From positions 7,750,001 to 7,814,000 of the forward strand of contig JBBCBC010000012.1 in the NCBI GenBank assembly GCA_037126765.1: 64,000 nucleotides of DNA, given 5' to 3'. Below, piece after piece: positions 1-9,273 of this stretch. The notes beneath the pieces are model-generated. The model saw only the letters and a program-made list of their open reading frames with translations, ran no database searches and was not told where the DNA came from. Numbering within the stretch: the stretch's first letter is position 1; each line of letters begins with the position of its first letter. The DNA is from Stenogyne calaminthoides (taxonomy: Eukaryota > Streptophyta > Magnoliopsida > Lamiales > Lamiaceae). The position numbers were made by a program, and so were the translations under genes.

Positions 1-907
1 AAAAGGGGTGAGAGAGGCTTTGAAATAATCCTAAGCCACCCTCAGAGCTTCGGAGTCAGGAGCGAGAGCGGCATTGAAGGATTTCTAAGCCAGAAGCCCC
101 TAGTCCTAAAATCAATGGGACTCCCAGCTTTAATTGGACACGAGTGTCATACATATGGTGCGGTACACCACATTAGACACAAGTGTCACATGTAAATATT
201 AAGTTTTAGTATGATCCAGATCTGGTATTGTCCGATCAAGATCGCATACTAAAACCATGTTACATATCAGATGGAGCCTAGTGATGCTAATTTCATCATC
301 TCGATAGACGCACAAGGCCCATACGGTCAGGAGAAGTGTCTTCTCATTTGCGATAGCAGATCCGCCGCCTCGGTGGTAGAGAAGCTTGGCAATAATCGTA
401 TGATTATTCCTCGATGACGACGAAAGCAGTAATGAGGGACACACATGGTTGATTTGAGAAGCTGAAATCATTTGAGTAGGGTAAAGGAAAGATTTTGCCG
501 GAAGTTTCACCGGAATCAAGGGTTCACCGGAATACATGGTTTACAAAGCTTGAAGATGATAAGTATGGTGAATGGGTTATGTTGTGTATAAATCATTGGT
601 CCTATTTATAGAGGACAAGTAGGGGTTAAAGTGCAAATTTGATTTCTCAAAGCCTTTTAGAGAAATTGGCATCGCAAGGATAGCGCGTAGAAGACACGCG
701 ACTGATGATTGGATGAATTTACGGCGTGTGATATCACAAAGTATCCAGATCGTCATTGTGAATGTTAAATCATGTCGACTTAGGAAATCGAGACGACTCT
801 TCGGTTTCCCAAGATTAAGTTTTGGCGGTAGCACTCATCCCAATACTTGACTTGATCAAAATGGATCATATTGGATCAACAGAAATCTGATCAGTTAAAA
901 TGGGGCA
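1..907 (-). mobile_element. Solo-LTR-like insert inherited within E1
   Basis: Closely related to 7427-8490 in E2 and to 62365-62797 at the right of the window. A minus-strand TATAAATA lies at 603-610, so the LTR is read leftwards. The right edge is set at ...GGGGCA (minus-strand TG start). The left part is cut by the window. The same right junction occurs in E2, so the insertion predates the split of E1 and E2. Exact ends are uncertain because no target duplication is visible. Confidence 0.6.
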
Positions 908-1100
908 TTGTTGGAAAATACCAAGGAATAGGCTACCATCAGTAAGGTCAACAGAAATCAGGCCGACCAGATCAGAGAATAGAACAAGAAGCTTAGATCA
1001 GACTCAGACAACTATACTGATCAGAAAATGGGATATCAGACGCAGGGGGAACGGATCAGTTAAGGAGGAAAATGTTGGGAAATAATAAGGATTAGGTAGA
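908..1100 (+). repeat. Imperfect tandem duplication in the E1 spacer
   Basis: Two related stretches begin near 909 (TTGTTGGAAAATACC) and 1071 (ATGTTGGGAAATAAT), about 165 bp apart, and both continue into AACAGAAATCA. E2 has a single copy at 8491-8540. Both starts resemble the first bases of the E1/E2 LTR (TGTTGGGAAAT), which may be a trace of LTR-end sequence or simply family sequence. The spacer is rich in the palindrome CTGATCAG. Confidence 0.55.
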
Positions 1101-1588
1101 AAACTAAGATCAACAGAAATCAATCAGACTTCATGTGGTATTGACTGATTACAATATCAGTCAAACATATATGCATTTTTTATCCCTCTACTGATTAAAT
1201 CATTTGTTTTACCTAAACCTTATTCGTTTTTACTGTACACATACTTTTATGACGCACGTCCTACAGAACATTTAATGCGGACACGAGGAACATGTATTAA
1301 AAACATTAAATGCGTGTTTTTAAATCCAAAAAGTTGCTATCTTTTGTTTTTAACACCGCACGATTTAGATCTAACAAATATGGACCGTTCATCTTAGATT
1401 AAGCGACGATTCGGTTACCTTTTTCAAAACCCCTCCTTTTTCCCTCTTATTTCTAAAAAGCTTCATTTGCACGATTACACATACACAAAATTTTATCTGC
1501 AAATTACTCAAGTGTTCAAAATTTTATGCACATCTTCTGCAAATCAATACGCTCTACTTGCTTATTATCTCTTGCATATCCATATCTG

Positions 1589-1759
1589 GTAAGTTATTAC
1601 CTATTGCATTTCACCTTGTATATGTTGATCTATATATGCTAGGGTTATCGTTTTCATATTGGGGATTAAATTGGGACATTGCCATAGATTATCTGAATTT
1701 TCTGCAAAATTATTGGTTCAACTCAGTACATTTACGATGATTTGTGGATTTTGTTTCAG
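1589..1759 (+). other. Candidate intron before the E1 post-pol ORF
   Basis: A strong plant donor CTG|GTAAGT at 1586-1594 and a pyrimidine-rich acceptor TTTTGTTTCAG ending at 1759 bound a 171-nt, AT-rich stretch. The acceptor is followed by TA and then the ATG at 1762. E2 has the same arrangement at 9019-9270. This would let the post-pol ORF be translated from a spliced RNA; no transcript evidence is available. Confidence 0.55.
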
Positions 1760-1761
1760 TA

Positions 1762-4700
1762 ATGGCTTCCAAAGTACTTGCGATTGCAGAAACTGCTCAC
1801 TCTTCATCCCACGCCTCACCAGAACCCGAAGATCCAATCTTCCGGGACTTTGCCGATGAAATTATTGAAGAAAGGTGTGTCCATTTCCGGACCACCACAG
1901 ATCCAGAGTCCCTCGAGATCCTTAAGTTTCTTAAGGAGTGCGGCCTCAAGACCTATTGCTCAGCGAGTGCCGACTCAATTTTATTAGATGGTGCTTTGGA
2001 GTTTCTATACAATCTCCGAGATCACGAAGGCGTTTTATATTCGGAGGTACAGGGTGAACATCTGGAAATTACTGATGACGATCTCATCAGAATCTTTAGT
2101 CTGCCTGCACCAGCGGACGACATCATGCCTGATGCTTATTTGGCTTCTAAAGAGAGCGAAGTTATCAGGAAACTTCTTCGACCAGTGGATGCTCATCATT
2201 CTAAAGGCTTCAAGAAACCCATGTTGAGAAGGAAATATCGACTCCTGTTCGATATTGTCCATAAGGTTATTGTAGGCATCACCTATTGTTTTGAAGCGGT
2301 TACACAGGAGAAAGCTCGAGTCATGACTGCTATAATCCACAATGCGAAGATCAATTACTTGGGATTCTTGAAGAGGAGATTATTGGAAGAATCTGAGAAA
2401 TTTGTTGTGAAGGATGGAAAAGTGGTTCTTACGTCAAAGATCACTCTTCTCCATAAGGTTTCCTTGATTCTAATAGACCTGATGAGAAATAGAGATTGGA
2501 GTGAAGACGAAATGATTCCTTATAAGCTTGCTCACAAGAAAATGTTGCTCTTCAATCGTCAGCTGTCAGGCCTACCTGATGATGATGATGATGAACCTGC
2601 TGTTAAACCAACATTAGAAGTTAAAAGGGCAGGAAAAGGTGGTCAGAAGAGGAAGACAACCTTCAGAAAGCCTGAGAAGGGAGTTGTCATCAAAGAACCA
2701 GCAGCCACGAAATTTAAGTCTACATCTGCTGCTGAAGTTGCTGGAAAAGGAAAGAAGAAAGTTTTTCTGGTGGATGAGTCATCTGACTCAGATGATGATC
2801 ACATCATCCTCAGCCAACTTCCTCCCAGAGGAACTGCTCATGCCGCTCGTGCATCCAAGTCTGCTCAGACTTAGCCCTTACAGCAGATCACTCAGTTCAC
2901 TATTGTATCCATCGAATCTGAGCACATGGATACTTCTGATCATCATATGCCAGATCCTCAACCCACTTCTGATAGACCTTTCTCTCCTTCTCTATCGCCC
3001 GTGCCTGAAACAGAAACTCTCTCATTTACTGAGAAAATCATTCGACGACGCTTAGAGAAAATGCTCGAGGACAGATATCCTGAGCTGGCCCTTAGTGCAA
3101 GAGCGAAGGCCACCGTTCTTGATGTTCTCACCTGGAGAGATATCTGTTTGAAGAAATTTGAAGATTTTGGCACAATGATGGAGCAGAAAGGTGGAGTTCG
3201 TTCCTTTCTGGATTATGAGCTGGAGATCAGAAAGATCGCTGGAGTGGAGACTGCTCCAGAACTGATTTCAGATGATGCAGTTGCTGGACTCATTACTCGA
3301 CAGCTGGGACTGCCAGATACCCCCATGCATAGAGAAATGACCCACAAGATGGTCAAATACAGTCGAGTGATGCAGTAAATGAAGGTTTCTGTTATTACTG
3401 AAGACCTTGTTATTGTCGGCTCAATCGAGATTGAAGAAATATTTGAAATAGGGCCTGCCACTGAACAAACAGCAAAAGAGATGATCATTATTGAGGAACC
3501 CGAAGAAGCTGCCGATGAAGCTGTTGTGGGAGATGCGGCACAGTCCCCATCAGCTGAGGCTCAAACAGCCGAGAATGTGATTGACTTGACTGCTGGAGGA
3601 AGTCAATCAGAGGAGATGGCAGTGGGAGCTCCTTCGACTTCAGCAGATCAGGTAACACATATTTTACAAACCTCTCCTGAATTTGAAGCAAATCTGATGA
3701 AGTACATTAAGAACTCCTTTAGAGCGAACATGACTCAAATGTTTCGCGATGATGTGAGCTTCTTTGTACCAAGACAACTGGAGACGGCCATCAGAACTGA
3801 ACGTGAACTTGTATCCTCTCACTGCACCCGAATTTATGAAGAATTGAGAGATACAACAACTGATAAGATGGTGGAGGTAAATGAGAAACTGGCCAAGATT
3901 GAGGAGACCAGAAATCAGCAGTTCACTCTGATGATGAACGAGAAGATGGAAGAACTGACCAGATTACAAAAGGATCTTGCTGGTGCTGCGACCTGAGTCA
4001 ATTATGTTTCTGATAAGTTTGAGAATCTGTTCGACAAAGTCAGTCCAATTGTGGATAAAGCTCATTCTTCCATGCTGGCCGTGATCGAACAAGTAAGCCC
4101 TTCTGGTGACTCTTCTGCCCTGGATATTCTGAAGAAAGATCTATCTAAGCAGATTGGTGACCTCGAGCTGAAAGCTCTTTTTGAGGGAACCAGAAAGGGG
4201 GAAGAAGAGAAGAATGCTGAGAAGGATGCTGATACTATCCAAAGGCTGAATCAGGTGGAGAATTATGTAGCAGGGATCCAGATAACTCTGGAGCATAAGA
4301 GGTTAAAGAAAGATGCAAAGACTGCTGCAGAATTAGAAGAAGTCATTTCTTCATTATCCACTGAGTCAGCTGATCATGCCAAGAAAACAAAGAGACCAGC
4401 TGATGTCCCAGCTAGGAAAAAGAAATCTTCAGAAGCAGAGATCAGAAAAGCAGAAGAATTGAAGAAGGCAGAGCTGGATAGACAGAAAAGAATGGAAGAA
4501 GCCGCAAGCCTTGACAAGACTTATCGCATGAGGAAAAGGAAAGGGCTTGTTGTTGAATCCGGAGAAGGCGCTTATGTAACAGAGCCAATTCTTCCTGCTG
4601 ATGTAGGTGTCATTGTAAAGCCGGACAGAAATATGGCCAAGGAATGGCATCTGATCAAGGGGGAATGGTACATCTCGGCCCACATCAATCAAGTTATTCC

Positions 4701-4998
4701 AACCAACGTGGATAAAGATGAAATATTTAGGGATTGGTTGAATAACAAGCATCCAGCTTTCTACAACAACATCATGAGAGAAGCCAAGAAGCTGAGTTGC
4801 ATCCCAGTTGCTCCAGAAGTGGAGACCATGGATTACAAGAAGACTCCAGATGGGAAGATTGACAAGATATCCTTCAATGTAGTACTCAACAAGTGTCTTG
4901 CACAAGATGACATCCTTGAAGAAAGTAGAGTTACAGATATGCTGTTCCGAAGGAAGAGAGATTTGGAATCAGAAGACTTATTCGTGGTAAGATCATAA
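1762..4998 (+). pseudogene. E1 long post-pol ORF (env-like position), 3 stops
   Basis: A single reading frame of about 1079 codons, interrupted only by in-frame stops at 2872-2874 (TAG), 3376-3378 (TAA) and 3994-3996 (TGA); the frame never shifts. Start chosen at 1762 because it follows the splice acceptor; an upstream in-frame ATG exists at 1744. N-terminal domain about residues 15-260 (motifs DPESLEILKFLKECGL, LRRKYRLLFDIVHKVI) matches the same domain in E2 and E3. An acidic and Lys-rich linker follows, then a charged, helical region likely to form coiled coils, then a conserved C-terminal patch near EWHLIKGEWYISAHI. It occupies the place of the env-like gene of SIRE elements, but no signal peptide or obvious membrane span is visible, so an envelope role is not shown. 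Each stop is one C-to-T change from a sense codon. Confidence 0.8.
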
Positions 4999-5161
4999 TA
5001 GAATTTGATGTACTTGTAAAAAATCTTATCTTTAATGAAAATTCTATTTTTTTCTGATCTTAAGACAAAATCTCATTGTCTTCTGACTCTCTCTCTCTCT
5101 CTCTTTTTACTTATGTTTAACTTTGTTCAGCATTCTTTCTGAGAAATGTTTTGGTTCCATC
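4999..5161 (+). other. E1 3' untranslated spacer
   Basis: Noncoding, T-rich, including a (CT)n run near 5088-5104. It ends in TTTTGGTTCCATCAAAA, which can pair with the first part of the LTR (see the hairpin finding). No gene is seen. Confidence 0.6.
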
Positions 5162-5175
5162 AAAAAGGGGAAAAT
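5162..5175 (+). promoter_or_regulatory. E1 polypurine tract
   Basis: AAAAAGGGGAAAAT lies immediately 5' of the LTR start TGTTGGG, as required of the plus-strand primer of an LTR retrotransposon. The same sequence precedes the E2 LTR. Confidence 0.9.
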
Positions 5176-6664
5176 TGTTGGGAAATTTATAGTTTTGATG
5201 GAAGTTCCAAAACAGTTGTAATAGGACAAGTCGAACATGTTAGTCGACTGATGATATAATAGGAAACCAGTTGAACATGTTAGACAGCTGATGTATTAGA
5301 CTAGGCCTTTCTTAAAGAAGAACTCAAGATGCATAAGTCAAGTAAAAGATCAGCAGAGCGATGATCAGTAGCAAGATCAGCAGCTGAAGATCAGTAGCGG
5401 ATTTCGAAAGACTTTACTTGAAGACCAGAAGACCTACTCTATGAAGATATCAGCAGAGTCGATTGGTTGAAGCTAAGATAACCACATCAGTAGACTCAAG
5501 ACAACTGATCAGTAGAAGTTGAGATCAGTTCAGGCCAAGTCAGCAAGATTATAAGCTTATCTACTTATCAGAAACATACGGGGTAAACCAGACCAGAAGA
5601 ATGTCAAAATTAGTTGGTGAACAAACACTGAAATGTTGTACTTGTTAACCAATGAGGAAATGACACGTATGAACAAGCTGACAATGCGGGATTCGGTTCT
5701 GCATAGTCAAACGGCTAGAAAGGACATCTATTCACGTTTTCGTCCATGCCGTCCCTGAAGCACGTCACATCAAATCCCGCATCCTACCAAATATAGCCGG
5801 AAATTCAAATTGCTCTCCAACGGCTCTTTGATTTCGAGGTCTATAAATATGGGATTGCTCTTCAGAGTGAAGACATGGAAATTATCAAAAAGCTCATACT
5901 ATAGCAAGATTTATGCACAAAGAACACAAACTTGAAGATTATTTCTAAGTGTTCATCCCATTGTTCTTAGAATATAAATCTCATCCTTTAGCTTTAGGCT
6001 ACACAAATATTAGGATAGATTTCCAGTTGGAATAACAACAAATCTTACCCAAACCCAAAGTTAGGTTAAGTTTGTTTAGCAAGATTTCAGACTATGGTTT
6101 CTAGTTTTGATTTCTGGGATCGGTTGAGTGAGAACTCTATAAATATTTGTTGGTTGTAATGTGTTGGACTAACATAATAAACTAAGTCCAAGTCGATTAA
6201 GTTGGTGCCCCTTATGATAGGGAAGAGTGGACGTAGGACTGTTTGTCCGAACCACTATAAATCGTGTGTGCATTTATCTGCTCTTAACTGCTTTACACTA
6301 TCGCACAAGACTTTGCTTAAAATCTCATACATATTATGAGTTAGGATCAGTTCGCATCAAGCAACTGATCTGATCAGTTTGACTCCTTGGTCAGCTGATT
6401 GAAAACAGACTCGTGAATCTGATTTGTTAAAACTGGTTTTTCACACGGGTATAAACTAGCTTCCGCACAATCATTTAAATTGATAGACACCGAACTGATC
6501 AGCCATCAGGCGATCAGTAAGTTGGATATCAGTCCATACTGACTCACTCGAACTCTGATCAGGAAACCTGCTTTCACACCTGATCCGCACGAAAAGTTTT
6601 TCAGAAGTTTATTAACCCCTCCCCTCTAGACTTCTGCCCTCACGAAACCCGTTCGGGACCTACA
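5176..6664 (+). mobile_element. E1 3' LTR
   Basis: 1489-bp LTR starting TGTTGGGAAATT and ending GGGACCTACA. Aligns along its length with the E2 LTR at 13098-14685. TATAAATA at 5842-5849 with the surrounding GAGGTC-TATAAATATGGG context conserved in E2, so the transcript start should lie shortly downstream. Many CTGATCAG palindromes occur in U3 and again near the end. Confidence 0.92.
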
Positions 6665-7326
6665 CTATTGCAGTAGGTGTATGTGCCAGATTTCAGGCAA
6701 ATCCAATGCAAAGCCACCTAGAAGCAGCTAAGCGGATTCTTAAGTATCTGAAGGGGGCAATAAACCTTGGTTTATTCTACCCATCAGAGGATAATCTAGA
6801 GCTTAGTGGTTATTCCGATTCTGATTATGGAGGTTGCAGAATAGACAGAAAGTTAACCTCAGGTACATGTCAGTTCTTAGGTAGTAAACTGATCTCTTGG
6901 TTTTCAAAGAAGGAGACATCAGTTGCCACATCTACTACTGAAGCAGAATATATGGCTGCAGGAAGCTGTTGTTCCCAACTGCTCTGGCTCAGTCAGCAAC
7001 TGAGGGATTATAACATTGTAGCTACGAACGTACCTATATTCTGTGACAGTAATAGTGCTATTGCAATCACTCAGAATCCTGTTCTACATACAAGATGCAA
7101 GCATGTGGATGTCAGACATCATTTTATAAGAGATCATGTTGAAAAGAAGAACATCAGAATGGAAAAGATCCATACTGATAAGCAGAAAGCTGATATTCTA
7201 ACCAAGCCACTAGCTGAAGTCAGATTCAGAGAATTATGCAATGAGCTAGGGCTTATGGACCTTGGAGAAAGTGCACCAGAAATGTTTAGTGGACTGGTTT
7301 CCAAGACCAGTTGGTTAAGAGACTGA
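6665..7326 (+). pseudogene. E2 pol fragment: end of RT and RNase H
   Basis: C-terminal part of a copia polyprotein, open from the E1 insertion point to the stop at 7324-7326; translation starts in frame at 6667 (IAVGVCARFQANP). RNase H catalytic positions are visible: Asp in GYSDSDYGGC, Glu in TTEAEYM, Asp in FCDSNSAIAI, and the histidine-rich VRHHFIRDHV end motif with DILTKPL. This part has no internal stop, unlike the E3 copy. The upstream protease, integrase and polymerase parts are on the other side of E1, so the gene is broken by insertion. It resembles 54600-55157 in E3 closely. Confidence 0.9.
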
Positions 7327-7426
7327 CCAGATAGAAAGAATCAGTTGAGTAAGGTACCTAAACTGATCAGATCTGATCAGAAAAAAGGAATATCAGATTA
7401 AAGGGGAACTGATCAGATTAACAAGT

Positions 7427-8490
7427 TGCATAAATATTAAGACAACAAGGACAAGTCAATATTCGTATAAGGAATTCAAGACAACACAACAAGGGTTTAA
7501 AGGAGGATTTCATTACAATTTCTTTACAATAGACTTGGAGGTCGAAAAGATAAACCCTAAACCCTAAGCCCTTAGTCCTAAAATCAATGGGACTACCCAC
7601 TTTAAATGAACACGAGTGTCATACACAAGTGTCAAACATGTAATTCAAGGGATTTAGTCCGATCAAGATCGTATAAACTAAATCCATGTTACATGTCATA
7701 AAAAGTCCATTGATGCTAATTTCCTCATCTCGATCGGCGCACAAGGTGCAAACAGCCAGGAGGAGCACCTCCATATTGCCAGAGGCAGATCCGTCACCTC
7801 GGTGGTAGTGAAGCACGACAATGGTCGTATGATCTTCCTTCGATGGAGACGAAAGTAGGAATGAGGGAAGCACAGGGTTGAACTGAGAATCGGAGATCAT
7901 TTGTGTAAGGTAGAAGAAGCCTTTTGCCGGAGGACTCGCCGGAATAAAGGGATCGCCGGATTTTATCATGTGCAAGCCTTAGGACGATAAGTATGGTGAA
8001 TGGGTATTGTTGTGTGTTTAAATCATTTATCCTATTTATAGAGGAAAAGCAGGGGTGAAAATGCAAATTTGATTTCTCGAGGCTCTTCAGAGAAATTGGC
8101 ACTGCAAGGACAGCGCGTAGGTGATACGCGACAAGTGGTTGGATTAGTTTACGGCATGTGATATCACAAAGTGTCCAGACCATCATTGCAAGACTGTCAC
8201 ATCACGCCAACTTAGGGAATCGAGGCGACTCTTTGACTCCCCGAGAATTAGGTTTTGGCGGGAGCACACATCCCAAGATCTAACTTGATCAGATTGGATC
8301 ATCAGACTAGATCAGATTGGATCAACAGAAATCTGATCAGCAGACTTGATCAGATTGGATCATCAGACTAGATCAGATTGGATCAAGCAGAAATCTGATC
8401 AGCATAATGGATCAGATAGATTCAATAGAAATCTGATCAACAGATTGGATCAGATTGGATCAACCGAAATCTGATCAGTTAATTGGGACA
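7427..8490 (-). mobile_element. Solo-LTR-like insert in E2
   Basis: Related to 1-907 and 62365-62797. Minus-strand TATAAATA at 8033-8040. Proposed ends TGCATAAATATT (left) and AATTGGGACA (right, minus-strand TGTCCC). A minus-strand frame at 7619-7975 is partly conserved with 199-537 in E1 (for example HTTIVVLHYHRG against HTIIAKLLYHRG). Two telomere-like AAACCCTA motifs lie at 7554-7568. Boundaries are approximate and no target duplication is seen. Confidence 0.6.
8282..8480 (+). repeat. GATCAG-rich tandem repeat, about 61-bp unit
   Basis: Two near-identical copies of a roughly 61-bp unit (start ACTTGATCAGATTGGATCA) plus degenerate partial copies. The unit itself is built from GATCAGATTGGATCA blocks. 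It marks the U3 end of the solo-LTR-like insert; E1 has only a short version at 848-898. Confidence 0.75.
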
Positions 8491-9018
8491 TTGTTGGGAA
8501 ATACTAAGGGATAGGCTATCATTAGTAAGGTCAACAGTAATCATGCCAACCAGATCAGATCAACAGTGGTATTTGACTGATTACAATATCAGTTAGTCAG
8601 ATACGTTTTCTGATTTACCTTTATGCTTATTTTATGTTAGTTATTACTGTTCCATTACTTTATGATGTCATGCCTGCAAGCATTAAATGCGGACGTGGGA
8701 TTTTTGTGTTAAATGCATTTATTGCAAACTTTTAAGTCCAAATGTCTGCCGGTTTAAAATCCCTGACCGCACGATTTAATTACTTTTCAACCACCTCAAT
8801 CTTGATCGTGCAATTAAATCAAGGACACTCAAGTATCTTCAAAAATAATCGTGCAAAATGTTTTCCCTCCCATCCTTTTAAAACCATAATACCCTTTCTC
8901 TGAAAACCTTTCGCATTTCAAAACTTCTTAAAACGCAAATCAGTTCCAGAAAATTCTCTAACTCTCAAAATATTCAAGCGATTAATCTGTCTTTTCAAAT
9001 CCTCATATCGCTTTTCTG
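8491..9018 (+). other. E2 spacer and leader before the intron
   Basis: AT-rich noncoding DNA homologous to 1100-1588 in E1. It starts with TTGTTGGGAAATACT, similar to the LTR start. No conserved reading frame is seen. It probably contains the 5' end of the leader exon that precedes the candidate intron. Confidence 0.5.
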
Positions 9019-9270
9019 GTAAACTTTCTCATCTTGTTGTTTTGATTCATGTATAGCATGTCATGATAGGATTATAGAATTTGTGTGTACTACTCTTAAT
9101 AGTGTTCAAATGGGACTTGAATTGTTTATTTCTTTTCATGAACTATATGCACACTGGGGATAGATATACATGTGTATGTTTCGCATAATTGCTCTTTTAT
9201 GTATAAAACTATGTGATTGATTATGCTCTTTCACTTAGCCCTAAATTTGTGTAATTGTTTATGCCTTCAG
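9019..9270 (+). other. Candidate intron before the E2 post-pol ORF
   Basis: Donor CTG|GTAAAC at 9016-9024 and acceptor TTATGCCTTCAG ending at 9270 bound 252 nt of T-rich sequence; the ATG at 9274 follows three bases later. The equivalent E1 intron is 1589-1759. In-frame codons upstream of 9274 (from 9217) lie inside this intron and are not conserved, which is why 9274 is preferred as start. Confidence 0.55.
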
Positions 9271-9273
9271 AAA

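Larger units (their letters stand above)
1..6664 (+). mobile_element. SIRE-like Ty1/copia element E1, 3' part
   Basis: The 3' half of a copia-type LTR retrotransposon whose 5' LTR, gag and pol lie left of the window. Seen in order: an inherited solo-LTR-like insert, a leader with a candidate intron, a long post-pol ORF (1762-4998), a polypurine tract and a 3' LTR (5176-6664, TGTTGGG...CCTACA). Directly after the LTR the sequence resumes in the RT/RNase H reading frame of another copia element, so E1 is nested in E2. The flanking five bases after the LTR are CTATT, the expected target duplication; its left partner is outside the window. The SIRE/Maximus assignment rests on the post-pol ORF and the overall layout and is an inference. 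Confidence 0.85.

Noticed and set aside
7552..7570. Telomere-like AAACCCTAAACCCTA
   Set aside because: Only two repeats; too short for an interstitial telomere and common as a telo-box by chance or in promoters.
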